Shown in pieces: positions 54,355 through 63,006 of a DNA stretch of 64,000 bases. The DNA is from Methylotenera_A sp963701715. Lineage in GTDB: Bacteria; Pseudomonadota; Gammaproteobacteria; Burkholderiales; Methylophilaceae. A program made the translations under genes and the position numbers. Numbering within the stretch: position 1 is the first letter of the stretch; each line of letters starts with the position of its first letter. The notes beneath the pieces are model-generated. The model was not told the origin of the DNA. It saw nothing but the letters and a program-made list of their open reading frames with translations, and searched no databases. The stretch covers positions 248,001 through 312,000 of the forward strand of contig CAVPAX010000004.1 of NCBI GenBank assembly GCA_963701715.1. The letters run 5' to 3'.

Positions 54355-54740
54355 ACGGCACGTAGCCCAAACGTAGACGATTCAACTTCAGTCGCCTGAA
54401 TCGAAGAAAGCCAATCCACATACTCGGCTAAATGCTGACTTGAGAAGTGTGCATACTTCCTCACCATCTCTAGACATTCCCAACTGCCTAACTCTTGTAA
54501 AACATGCAAAGGCGTTCCTGCTTGCATATGCCAACTTGCCCAAGTATGTCGCAAACCATGCCATCGAAACTCCGTAATTCCGACTTTTTTAAATGCCGCT
54601 CGCCTGCTTTTAGTGTTGCCTTGCATGACTGAATTAGCTATTTAACTAAACACATGCTTTGCGTATTTACCTATCTGTTCTCGAATAAGAATGACTGCTG
54701 CGTTACTCATAGGTACCGCAATAAAGGTCATATTCAAATA
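54348..54740 (-). pseudogene. Tyrosine recombinase (integrase) remnant
   Basis: The C-terminal part reads FRWHGLRHTWASWHMQ, LQELGSWECLEMVRKYAHF: the catalytic Arg-His, second His/Trp position and Tyr region of phage-type integrases. In the same frame further upstream, text matching the middle of such integrases (AVPMSNAAVILIREQIGKYA then KHVFS) is cut by an in-frame TAA at 54642-54644, and the N-terminal two thirds are missing. The frame runs into the stop of the DUF3240 gene. It sits beside the left repeat, as expected for the integrase of the island, and is inactive. Confidence 0.88.
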
Positions 54741-55055
54741 TTAGCACTCTAAAATCGGCATTAGAATATAGTGAATATCAGTACTTCTAAATTTAGTTTT
54801 AAGACTGCTAACTAAATTTTTTAAATCAACAATAGTGGCATGCATCATAAACTGGACCCGCTCTTGTCTACCTGTGACTTGCTCAACAATACTTAACTTG
54901 CCATCCTCTCCATGGACTGAGCCGTGACCACTTACCTTATTACTTGTAAATCCTGAAATCTGTACTTGCTGCAACAACACATCCACCAACATTTCTTCTA
55001 AAGTGGGTGGCACAATTAAAATTAAAAGACCTTGAGGTTCTATATTGTGGTTCAT
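54741..55055 (-). CDS. DUF3240 protein of the metal-efflux operon
   Basis: This 104-residue protein has LLILIVPPTLEEMLVDVLLQQ and SGFTSNKVSGHGSVHG, the ferredoxin-like/PII-like pattern of DUF3240. Members regularly follow czcA/cusA-type genes and may sense metal or regulate the pump. It starts 11 bp after the czcA stop and is the last gene of the operon. Confidence 0.85.
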   Translation of the reverse strand: MNHNIEPQGLLILIVPPTLEEMLVDVLLQQVQISGFTSNKVSGHGSVHGEDGKLSIVEQVTGRQERVQFMMHATIVDLKNLVSSLKTKFRSTDIHYILMPILEC

Positions 55056-55065
55056 AATTCCACTC

Positions 55066-58000
55066 CTACTTAAAAAATCTACGATAAAATATTGGTAACA
55101 GAACTAATGTAAGCGCTGTAGATGAAACCAACCCTCCGATGACGACGATTGCTAAAGGGCGTTGAATCTCCGAGCCGGGACCTGTTGCGAATAATAGTGG
55201 AATTAGACCGAAAGCAGCGATACTGGCTGTCATCAAAACTGGTCTTAATCTACGTTTTGCACCTTCAACCACAATGTTTAATTTATCCATGCCTTGGGCT
55301 TCTAATAGGTTGAAATAACTCACCATCACCACACCATTTAGAACAGCAATGCCTAGCAATGCAATAAAACCAACAGAAGCAGGTACAGAAAGGTATTCTC
55401 CTGAAATCCATAAACCAAACACGCCGCCTATCATGGCGAATGGGATATTAGATAAAATTAGCAGGGCTTGCTTAATTGATCCAAAAGTGGCGAACAGTAG
55501 TAAGAAAATCAATCCAATAGCCACCGGAACAACTATCGCTAAGCGAGCCGCAGCACGCTGCTGATTTTCAAACTGGCCGCCTAATTTAATAGAGTAACCT
55601 TCACCGAGCTTTACTTCAGTGTTGATGCGTTGCCTTGTTTCTTCTACAAAGCCGACTAAATCGCGGTCACGAATATTGGCTGTTACGACCACCATACGTA
55701 CACCATGCTCTCTATCTACTTTTACTGGGCCCTCAGCTCGTTCAATTTTAGCAACTGCAGATAGTGGAACGTTAGTGCCATTAGATAGCGTTAGGAGTAA
55801 ATTGCTGAAGTCTACAGGCGAAGCACGCAACTCTTGATTCCCTCTAATGAGCACTGGAGTTCGTCTTTGTCCTTCTTGTACTATACCCATTTGCTTGCCT
55901 TCAAGTTGTGCATGTAATACGTTTTCAATCTCAGCTATGCTTAACCCTAGTCTACCTGCGGCTATACGATCTATTTTGATTTGTAGATATTGAACGCCAC
56001 TATTTTGCGGTGTATAGACGTCTTGACTCCCTTTAATCGACTCCAGAATTTTGATGATTTGCTGAGCTTTGGCATCAAGCACTGTTAAATCTGGACCAAA
56101 TATTTTGATAGCCAAATCACCACGCACGCCTAAAATCATTTCGTTTACCCGCATGTCAATTGGCTGTGTAAAGCTGTAGGCCAAACCTGGCATTTGTGTC
56201 ATGACATTACGTAAAGCGTCTATTAACTCCTCTTTGGTTTTCATGCGCCATTCACTCGACGGCCTTAAAATTAGGAAATTGTCTGTCTGATTTAAACCCA
56301 TTGGATCCAAGCCTAACTCATCCGACCCTACCCTGGAATAAACACCTTTAACCTCTGGGACTTGGCTTAAAATTGCGCGCTGCACGTTCATATCTGTCGT
56401 CATACTTTGTTGTAGATTAATAGATGGAATTTTTTCCACCCCAATGATGAGATCACCTTCATCCATAGTTGGCATAAAGGTTTTACCAATCTGTGTGTAA
56501 ACAACGCCAGTAATCGCCAGCATCACAAATGCACCAATCACAATAATTTTGGCATGATCCAAAGACCATTTAAGTATCGGTTCATAAACACCCAATGCTT
56601 TTCTGACTAGCCAAGGCTCTTCATGGCTTACTTCTTTCAGCAAGAACGAAGACAGTACAGGGATAACAGTGAGCGATAAAAACAACGAGCCTGCCAGCGC
56701 AAACATGATGGTGAGCGCCACAGGTGTGAAGAGCTTGCCTTCTAGACCTTGCAGGGTGAGCAAGGGTAAAAATACTGTAATAATGATGAGCACACCAGCT
56801 GTAACTGGTACGCTGACCTCGCGCACAGCGCGATAAATAATATGCATTCTAGGTAAAGTGCTTGCATGTTTTGAATCTGCAAGATGTGAAACAATGTTTT
56901 CAACCACCACTACAGCTGCATCAACCAACATGCCAATGGCAATAGTCAAACCACCCAAGCTCATTAAATTGGCAGAGAGGCTAAAATAACGCATAAGCAA
57001 AAATGTGAACAAGGCAGACAACGGCAATATGAATGCAATGGTCAGCGCAGCTCTGAAATTACCTAAAAACAGTACAAGTAAAATCAGCACTAATATCACG
57101 GCCTCTTCCAAAGCTTTGGTTACCGTATGTACAGCACGTTCTACCAAGCTGCCACGATTATAAAAAACATTAGTGGTGACTCCTTTAGGTAGACTGGGTG
57201 CGATTTCTGCCAGCTTGGCTTTAACGCCATCGACCACTTGCTGTGCATTGGCACCGCGTAAGCCTAGTACTAAGCCTTCAACAGCCTCGCCTTTGCCGTT
57301 ACTGGTGACTGCACCGTAGCGAGTGATAGAACCCACACGCACATCAGCCACATCTGCAATTCTGACAGACATACCTTGCTCACTGCGAACGATAGTATTT
57401 TTCACGTCTTCAATCGTTTTGAAGCCGCCTTCAGCACGGACTAATAACGAACCCTCTCCATCATTAAGTCTGCCAGCGCCGCCATTACGGTTATTGTTTT
57501 CTAAAACCTGTTGTAAGTTATCAATTGCCACTCCTCGTGCATACATGCGTGCGTTGTCTGGCACAATCTCAAAACTACGTACATAACCACCTAAAGCGTT
57601 CACGTCGGCCACACCTGGCACCGTGCGCAGCTGTGGGCGAATTACCCAATCGAGCAAACTTCTTTTTTCTTGCAAGCTAAGTGTGTCACTTTCCACTGTG
57701 AACATGAACATCTCGCCCAAGGGCGTGGTTAAAGGCGCCATACCGCCTGATATGTCATTAGGTAAGTTACCCCATACTGCGTTTAAACGTTCCGCCACTT
57801 GCTGTCGTGCCCAGTAAATATCTGTACCATCTGCAAAATCTACAGTAATGTCAGTTACAGCATATTTAGCCACCGAACGCAAACCTGCTTGGTTAGGAAT
57901 GCCCAGCATCTCTACTTCAATAGGCGCTGTAATACGGGCCTCAACTTCCTCTGGCGTCATACCAGGAGCCTTGATGATAATTTTTACTTGCGTTGAAGAA

Positions 58001-58125
58001 ACATCAGGAAACGCATCAATAGGTAATGATTTATATGCAAGAGCGCCGGCCGCAGCTAAGCCTAAGGTGAGTATCAGCATTAGCAAGCGCTGGGTGAGTG
58101 CAAATTGAATGAGTTTGGCTAACAC
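55066..58125 (-). CDS. czcA: Heavy-metal efflux RND transporter, CzcA/CusA family
   Basis: This 1019-residue inner-membrane proton/metal antiporter has twelve membrane helices and two large periplasmic loops. Helix 4 reads GGLTIAIGMLVDAAVVVVEN, closer to the CusA-like form (AIG.MVDAA) than to the DFG.IVDG form of classic Co/Zn/Cd pumps, so monovalent copper or silver is possible, but specificity is not decided. Other marks: DAFPDVSSTQVKI, GVVMVSYFN and the C-terminal GLIPLLFATGPGSEIQRPLA. It is coupled by one base to czcB. Confidence 0.93.
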   Translation of the reverse strand: MLAKLIQFALTQRLLMLILTLGLAAAGALAYKSLPIDAFPDVSSTQVKIIIKAPGMTPEEVEARITAPIEVEMLGIPNQAGLRSVAKYAVTDITVDFADGTDIYWARQQVAERLNAVWGNLPNDISGGMAPLTTPLGEMFMFTVESDTLSLQEKRSLLDWVIRPQLRTVPGVADVNALGGYVRSFEIVPDNARMYARGVAIDNLQQVLENNNRNGGAGRLNDGEGSLLVRAEGGFKTIEDVKNTIVRSEQGMSVRIADVADVRVGSITRYGAVTSNGKGEAVEGLVLGLRGANAQQVVDGVKAKLAEIAPSLPKGVTTNVFYNRGSLVERAVHTVTKALEEAVILVLILLVLFLGNFRAALTIAFILPLSALFTFLLMRYFSLSANLMSLGGLTIAIGMLVDAAVVVVENIVSHLADSKHASTLPRMHIIYRAVREVSVPVTAGVLIIITVFLPLLTLQGLEGKLFTPVALTIMFALAGSLFLSLTVIPVLSSFLLKEVSHEEPWLVRKALGVYEPILKWSLDHAKIIVIGAFVMLAITGVVYTQIGKTFMPTMDEGDLIIGVEKIPSINLQQSMTTDMNVQRAILSQVPEVKGVYSRVGSDELGLDPMGLNQTDNFLILRPSSEWRMKTKEELIDALRNVMTQMPGLAYSFTQPIDMRVNEMILGVRGDLAIKIFGPDLTVLDAKAQQIIKILESIKGSQDVYTPQNSGVQYLQIKIDRIAAGRLGLSIAEIENVLHAQLEGKQMGIVQEGQRRTPVLIRGNQELRASPVDFSNLLLTLSNGTNVPLSAVAKIERAEGPVKVDREHGVRMVVVTANIRDRDLVGFVEETRQRINTEVKLGEGYSIKLGGQFENQQRAAARLAIVVPVAIGLIFLLLFATFGSIKQALLILSNIPFAMIGGVFGLWISGEYLSVPASVGFIALLGIAVLNGVVMVSYFNLLEAQGMDKLNIVVEGAKRRLRPVLMTASIAAFGLIPLLFATGPGSEIQRPLAIVVIGGLVSSTALTLVLLPIFYRRFFK

Positions 58126-59210
58126 TATTCGCCACCTAAACCTAACCAGGCACCTTTAATGGCAGAAATACCAGAAACTGCTATTCGTTCGTTACCTTTA
58201 AAAGGAGCATCTACAACGGCTTCATCACCTTGCTCGAAAATAACCTTTACGTTTAAAGGATGAAATCCGGTTTTAGTTTGCACAAAAACTAGCGCCTCAG
58301 TACCTTGTCTAGCTAGCGCGGATTTTGGCACGCTAAAGTGTTGCTCTTGAGCACCAAGACTGATCTCAGCCTCTACGATTTGGCCTGGTGAAAGCTTTTC
58401 AGTACCTTGCGTGACTTCGGCACGTAAATGCATAGTTTGGTCTGCTTTGTTCACACTACGAATCACCGCAATCACCTTCCCGCTAGCATATAATTTAGGA
58501 ACTTGCACAGGCATACCCGTCTTCACAAAAGGCAGTCCTTCAAGCGGCGCATGAATTTCTAGCCAAAGTGGGTTTAATTTCGCTATTTTATAAAGAGGCA
58601 TTGCCATATCAACGCGCTGACCTATGGTGACCATTTGTTCTAGCACTTGACCATCAATTGGTGCTGTAAGTGTAATTCCACTGTTCATCCCAGATACTGG
58701 GTTAATGTTGTTTATTGCACCATCGCTCATTCCTGCTAAGCGCAGCGCTTGCTTACGCTGGGCTAAAGAAGCGCTAACTTCTTCGTACGCACTTTCTGTT
58801 TCTAAGTAGCGACGTTGAGGGATAATGCCTTCTTTAAACAGTTCAGTATCCCTCGCTAGACTCTTTGCAGCCAGTTTCTTTTGCGTTAGCGCATGCAAAT
58901 AATCGCGTTGCAAATCCAATAGATCTGAGCTTGTTAAATGTGCAATTGGCTGACCTTTTTTAACCTCTTGTCCAGCAGCCACATATAACTGATCTAACAA
59001 GCCAGATTGTGGTGCACTGATCACTCGCTCTTGACCAACTGGTACTTTAATCTCTGCTGGAAAACGACGACTACTCAGCATGGTGTTTTTACCGATGGGC
59101 GTTACCGTAACGCCTAAACTCTGTTGTTGGGCAGAGGTCATCACGACGTCTGCTGCCTGCGCATTGCCAATGAAAGAACAAAGAGTGAGTATGGATAAAG
59201 TGAATTTCAT
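58125..59210 (-). CDS. czcB: RND periplasmic adaptor subunit, CzcB type
   Basis: This 361-residue membrane-fusion protein has a signal peptide (MKFTLSILTLCSFIGNAQA). The lipoyl half-motifs are VISAPQSGLLDQLYVAAGQEVKKGQPIAHL and LTAPIDGQVLEQMVTIGQRVD, with an alpha-hairpin between them. The beta-barrel and membrane-proximal parts end with GISAIKGAWLGLGGE. It connects the pump to the outer-membrane channel. It overlaps czcC by 4 bp (ATGA). Confidence 0.92.
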   Translation of the reverse strand: MKFTLSILTLCSFIGNAQAADVVMTSAQQQSLGVTVTPIGKNTMLSSRRFPAEIKVPVGQERVISAPQSGLLDQLYVAAGQEVKKGQPIAHLTSSDLLDLQRDYLHALTQKKLAAKSLARDTELFKEGIIPQRRYLETESAYEEVSASLAQRKQALRLAGMSDGAINNINPVSGMNSGITLTAPIDGQVLEQMVTIGQRVDMAMPLYKIAKLNPLWLEIHAPLEGLPFVKTGMPVQVPKLYASGKVIAVIRSVNKADQTMHLRAEVTQGTEKLSPGQIVEAEISLGAQEQHFSVPKSALARQGTEALVFVQTKTGFHPLNVKVIFEQGDEAVVDAPFKGNERIAVSGISAIKGAWLGLGGE

Positions 59211-60460
59211 GGAAGCACTCCTACAGCTTGGTTAAAGCGGGCAATGTCCCACTGCACTTGAATTTTACGTGTAGTAAAGGCACGTTCTGCTTCATAGGTT
59301 TGCGCTTGAACGCGGATTAGGCTGACAAGATCGATCTCACCCAATTGAAAGGCTTTTTGCGCGAGTTTGGCGCCCTCTTTAGCAATTTCAAATTGCCTGG
59401 TCACAATTACTAGTTCTTCACGGCTTACTTGCAGGTTATGTTCCGCTTCATGCATCATCGTTCCCAAGGCATTTCGCAGCGTTTCACGTTCAGTTAGGGC
59501 ATGTCCAACACCTAGCTCAGCCGCTGCTTTAATGGGAGCTGCACGCGATTCACCCCCGAATGGAATGCGAACTTTTACGCCTACACTTTCATTTGACAGG
59601 TTATCAAAAGCACCTTTTGTACTGCGCAAATTGACGAGTAGTTGTAAATTTTCACGGCTCTCAACCTGTGCTAACGTAAGTTCAGTTTCAGCCAAACCTA
59701 CCTTAGATTCTGCTTCAATCCATATTGGGGACTGGCTGTAGTCTTCCAATGAAGATTGCGATTCTTCAAAGCTAGCGGGTATTTCACGTAAACCTGTGAG
59801 CAAATAATAGCGATACCGTGCATGCATTAACTCAGCTGCTGCACGAAGCTGCTCTTTTTCTGCTCTTAGCGTTTCTTGTTGTGCTAACATTGCATCCGTT
59901 TTCGCCATTTCACCTGCTTTGTAGCGCTTTTCTACATCTTGCTGAAGTTTGTTGGCAAGCTCAGATTTATTAACGGACAAAGCATGGTTATTCTCGTTAA
60001 GCGCAACTTCCCACAAAGCGTCACGTAGTAGCCCTGCCACTTGTAATTTCAAGCTATCACGCCCTGCGCTAACGTTAGATTGCGTTGCATCCGCCACTTT
60101 AAGTCGATTATTGCGTTGGTTAGGCAGCCATACAGGTAACTCCAGTTCTGCTTGCCATTCACGTTCACCACGGCCACTGCCCAATACATCATTCTGATGC
60201 ACAACATTGACAGCAGGTGATGAAGGCAATATGGCATTGGCCACAATATTTTTTGCATTCACTATAGATTCGCGTGATTGCAAGGTGGCTTGCATTGGAT
60301 TACGTGCAAAGGTTTTTTCAAGGACATCATGCAGCTGCAAGCTTGAATTTACTTTTAATTCATCAAGATGGCCATTAATTAGTTGAGAGGGTTCTTCAGC
60401 AGTGGCAAATAAAGGAGATAGTAAAAGAAATATTATGGCTATATTTAATTTGATACGCAT
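59207..60460 (-). CDS. czcC: Outer-membrane efflux protein, CzcC type
   Basis: This 417-residue TolC-like protein has a signal peptide (LNIAIIFLLLSPLFATA). Long helical repeats follow, LHDVLEKTFARNPMQATLQSRE in the first half and ERETLRNALGTMMHEAEHNLQVS in the second, with GVKVRIPFGGESRAAPIKAA between and QLGEIDLVSLIRVQAQTYEAERAF near the end. It forms the trimeric exit duct. It overlaps the leading lipoprotein gene by one base and czcB by four. Confidence 0.92.
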   Translation of the reverse strand: MRIKLNIAIIFLLLSPLFATAEEPSQLINGHLDELKVNSSLQLHDVLEKTFARNPMQATLQSRESIVNAKNIVANAILPSSPAVNVVHQNDVLGSGRGEREWQAELELPVWLPNQRNNRLKVADATQSNVSAGRDSLKLQVAGLLRDALWEVALNENNHALSVNKSELANKLQQDVEKRYKAGEMAKTDAMLAQQETLRAEKEQLRAAAELMHARYRYYLLTGLREIPASFEESQSSLEDYSQSPIWIEAESKVGLAETELTLAQVESRENLQLLVNLRSTKGAFDNLSNESVGVKVRIPFGGESRAAPIKAAAELGVGHALTERETLRNALGTMMHEAEHNLQVSREELVIVTRQFEIAKEGAKLAQKAFQLGEIDLVSLIRVQAQTYEAERAFTTRKIQVQWDIARFNQAVGVLP

Positions 60461-60864
60461 TATGATTTCACCACAAATTCGAACGTTTCAGTTTCTGAAC
60501 TACACCAGCCATGCGCGGTTACACCTCTATACATGAACTCACAATTTAGAGTATCTCCATCCTTCGATATCAATGTGCTTTGCGCAGACATTAGGTAGTT
60601 GCCTTTACCTTGTAGGTAGTTCTGGTATTTTTTTCTACCCATACCATATTGCTCGGCAATTTCTCTGCTTTCATCAACTTTGACAGCTGTCCATTGCCCC
60701 TGATATATCATACCACTTCGAACAAGATGAATTGTGCCCGAGTTGTTGTTTTCAAATTCCAGTGTTGCCTTTCCAATTTGCTGACCATCTAGGCTTTGTA
60801 ACGTAATTTCATGTGAGCAGCCTATTAGAGTAAAAATAAATCCAATTATGATTATTACACGCAT
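60460..60864 (-). CDS. Hypothetical lipoprotein leading the efflux operon
   Basis: This 134-residue protein has a lipobox FTLIGC at about residues 11-16. The mature part has two cysteines late in the protein (LNCEFMYRGVTAHGWCSSETE) that could form a disulfide or bind metal. I do not recognise a family with certainty; similar small lipoproteins are found in front of metal-efflux operons. Its stop overlaps the czcC start. Confidence 0.65.
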   Translation of the reverse strand: MRVIIIIGFIFTLIGCSHEITLQSLDGQQIGKATLEFENNNSGTIHLVRSGMIYQGQWTAVKVDESREIAEQYGMGRKKYQNYLQGKGNYLMSAQSTLISKDGDTLNCEFMYRGVTAHGWCSSETETFEFVVKS

Positions 60865-61158
60865 GATAAATCCTGCCTTAAAGATTGATAAATAGTATAA
60901 GTAGCTATTCTTAAGGATTTCTTAAGACTGAATTTACTGTGAAAATTCGATGAATCGCTCCAGCTTTAAATGTCAGCAATGGGCCAAAATATACATTAAA
61001 CGAAAGCAATTAGTTTTGCTTATGATAAACTGTATCGCCTGCCATTCCAGTTTTAAGCTAATAGAGGAAGCTGTGGCGCATCCATAAAACTCTTATTTCT
61101 TAGCAAGTCCAATTCTGAACTCAGGTACGTTCCATCATTTCTTTAGTCGAGGCATCAT
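60865..61158. other. Intergenic region inside the island
   Basis: About 294 bp between the divergent lipoprotein and DUF302 genes. It must hold the promoters of both units. A motif at 60969-61008 (AATGTCAGCAATGGGCC... ACATTAAACG) recurs in degenerate form at 62212-62252. No gene or RNA is seen. Confidence 0.4.
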
Positions 61159-61542
61159 ATGTATTACATAGTAGAAACCAATAAGTCATTTAGCCAAGCA
61201 TCAACAGACCTTGAATCAGCAGTTGTGCGCAATGGCTTCGGAATATTATATGTCCACGATTTGGGAACTACACTGCGCAATAAAGGTATTGCATTTGATG
61301 AGGAGTGTAAAGTATTTGAAGTCTGTAACCCAGGTCAGGCAGCAAAAGTTTTATCCACTGATATGCGTCTAAACATGGCATTACCATGTCGTATCTCGGT
61401 ATATACAGAAAAAGGCAAAACAATGCTTGGTCTAATCAGACCATTAGAAATGCTTTCCTCACTATCGCAAGATGCAGCAATAACTGAAGTTGCCAAAGAA
61501 GTTGAAGAAAAGACTATTAAAATAGTTGATGAAGTAAGGTAG
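61159..61542 (+). CDS. DUF302 protein
   Basis: This 127-residue protein has the DUF302 pattern: FSQASTDLESAVVRNGFGILYVHDLGTTLRNKGIAFDEECKVFEVCNPGQAAKVLSTD split over the first half, then LPCRISVYTEKGKTMLGLIRP. There is no signal peptide. The function is unknown; members are frequent in metal-resistance and sulfur-oxidation loci. It precedes cytochrome b561 by 82 bp. Confidence 0.9.
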   Translation: MYYIVETNKSFSQASTDLESAVVRNGFGILYVHDLGTTLRNKGIAFDEECKVFEVCNPGQAAKVLSTDMRLNMALPCRISVYTEKGKTMLGLIRPLEMLSSLSQDAAITEVAKEVEEKTIKIVDEVR

Positions 61543-61623
61543 ATTGATACTTTGTTTATAGCATCAGCTTTTGACAGCTAAGCTACAAATTGAGAATTAG
61601 AAAATTTCTGCAAGGAGTATGAA

Positions 61624-62172
61624 ATGGCTTGGAAAAATACCAACATTAGATATGGCACCTTATCCATAAGCCTGCATTGGCTCATGTTACTTTTGCTAAT
61701 CGCCGTTTATGCCAGCATCAACCTTCGTGAGCTTTATCCAAAAGGTAGCGACCCTCGAGAAGCATTAAAAGCATGGCACTTCATGTTAGGTTTATGTGTA
61801 TTTGTATTAGTCACCTTACGCCTGTATGCCCGTATATCCGCACCAACCCCTGTCATTACACCTGGATTACTACCATGGCAGAATTTGTCTGCAAAACTGG
61901 TGCACTTTGCGCTTTATGCTCTGATGATAGGCATGCCTATACTTGGCTGGCTTCTACTTAGCGCAGCAGGAAAACCAATTCCGTTTTTTGGGCTCGAATT
62001 GCCTGCACTGATTGGTAAAAATAAAACCCTCGCTGATTCAATCAAAGAGATTCATGAAGTCATTGGTACAGCTGGTTACTTTCTTATAGGTATTCATGTC
62101 GCCGCGGCGTTGTATCATCACTATATTAAACGTGATAACACGCTCATTAGAATACTTCCTCACCGAGACTAA
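61624..62172 (+). CDS. Cytochrome b561
   Basis: This 182-residue di-heme membrane cytochrome has four helices: ISLHWLMLLLLIAVYASIN, AWHFMLGLCVFVLVTLRLYAR, LVHFALYALMIGMPILGWLLL and IGTAGYFLIGIHVAAALYHHY. The heme-ligand histidines lie in ISLHW, AWHF, KLVHF and GIHVAAALYHH. It probably moves electrons from quinol to a periplasmic acceptor or superoxide. AAGGAG is followed by the ATG. It is the last gene of the island. Confidence 0.93.
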   Translation: MAWKNTNIRYGTLSISLHWLMLLLLIAVYASINLRELYPKGSDPREALKAWHFMLGLCVFVLVTLRLYARISAPTPVITPGLLPWQNLSAKLVHFALYALMIGMPILGWLLLSAAGKPIPFFGLELPALIGKNKTLADSIKEIHEVIGTAGYFLIGIHVAAALYHHYIKRDNTLIRILPHRD

Positions 62173-62211
62173 TTTGAAGTTTGGTTCATTACTTATTATT
62201 TTGAACTTGCG

Positions 62212-62252
62212 AATGTCAGCAGTGGGGTCAGGAGTAAACATTGAACGTAGCA
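62212..62252 (+). repeat. Degenerate repeat shared with 60969-61008
   Basis: AATGTCAGCA, then an ACATTrAACG segment and AGCA are shared with the copy at 60969-61008, with mismatches between. Inside it, GGGGTCAGGAGT (62224-62235) is also identical to 12 bases of the attachment repeat. It may be a relic of a mobile repeat or an older attachment site. Apart from it, 62173-62369 holds nothing that I recognise. Confidence 0.4.
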
Positions 62253-62369
62253 AATTTGTAGCTTCGCTAGACTATTTAGTATGTTATTCGGACTTCGTGA
62301 GACTGCAAATCAGTTTGGCAGGATTTGCGAGGCATTGATTAAATTGATAAATTTTGTTACCAAACCCCC

Positions 62370-62417
62370 GCTACGAACCAAGGGGTCAGGAGTTCGAATC
62401 TCTTCGGGCGCGCCAAA
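62370..62417 (+). repeat. attR-like 48-bp direct repeat (right end of island)
   Basis: Perfect copy of 54266-54313, the tRNA-Arg 3' part starting in the anticodon loop. The acceptor and D-arm halves are missing here, so it is not a second tRNA gene. It marks the right boundary of the island. Confidence 0.95.
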
Positions 62418-62418
62418 T

Positions 62419-62458
62419 AAAACAAGGGGTTAGCTTAACGGCCAACCCCTTTTGTTTT
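62419..62458 (+). terminator. Original chromosomal terminator of tRNA-Arg
   Basis: AACAAGGGGTTAGC-TTAAC-GGCCAACCCCTTTTGTT forms a hairpin with a T-rich end directly after the right repeat. Before integration it would have followed tRNA-Arg. The rest of 62459-62607 has no gene that I see. Confidence 0.75.
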
Positions 62459-62607
62459 GTTTGTGGTACCTATTTGCTACCTCGAAAAATCTACTCAATG
62501 CATTTTTCTGCCCTAGCGGCTAACAGTTAATACAATTATTGCCAATAATCCATTTTGCTTATTTTCTCCTAAAGATATTTAATTTACACTTATGTGTTGC
62601 AGCTCTA

Positions 62608-63006
62608 TTAAGCGTTTTTTAAATAATTACGCCAACCACCAAAATGAGATATATCAACTGCATCTAGAGTCGCATATGATTCACACACAAAACCTTGCAC
62701 AAGTCTAAGATCTCTTAATTTTATAGTGCCAAAACTCAATGGGGCAGGTACGCTTGCGACAAATTTTCCGTAATTTTCTATTGGTAATCGCCAAATCTCC
62801 AAATCCACCGCACTGCCATTTTCTAGCACGCGCAGCAAACCTGGACGTGGGGGCTCAAAGCAATTTAGGGCAAACAATTTGTAGTCTGGTGAAGTTTTTG
62901 TCACTTCTACAAATTCCCCACCAAGCACGGCTAATTGTGAGTTTAGCGGCAAGCCTCGCATATGCGCTCCACAAACAGCGACTTTAATCATGTGTGCATT
63001 AGTCAT
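62608..63006 (-). CDS. Allophanate hydrolase C-terminal domain protein
   Basis: This 132-residue protein equals the AtzF C-terminal domain: IKVAVCGAHMRGLPLNSQLAVLGGEFVEV at the start, YKLFALNCFEPPRPGLLRV and VQGFVCESYATLDAVDISHFGGWRNYL at the end. This part normally follows the amidase domain in one chain. In full enzymes it contributes to conversion of allophanate intermediates. It starts at ATG in an ATGACTAA overlap with the amidase gene, so both parts are probably made together. Confidence 0.88.
   Translation of the reverse strand: MTNAHMIKVAVCGAHMRGLPLNSQLAVLGGEFVEVTKTSPDYKLFALNCFEPPRPGLLRVLENGSAVDLEIWRLPIENYGKFVASVPAPLSFGTIKLRDLRLVQGFVCESYATLDAVDISHFGGWRNYLKNA

Noticed and set aside
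62370..62417. Second tRNA-Arg gene
   Set aside because: Only the 3' part from the anticodon loop is present; the acceptor 5' strand and D-arm are missing. It is the right attachment repeat.
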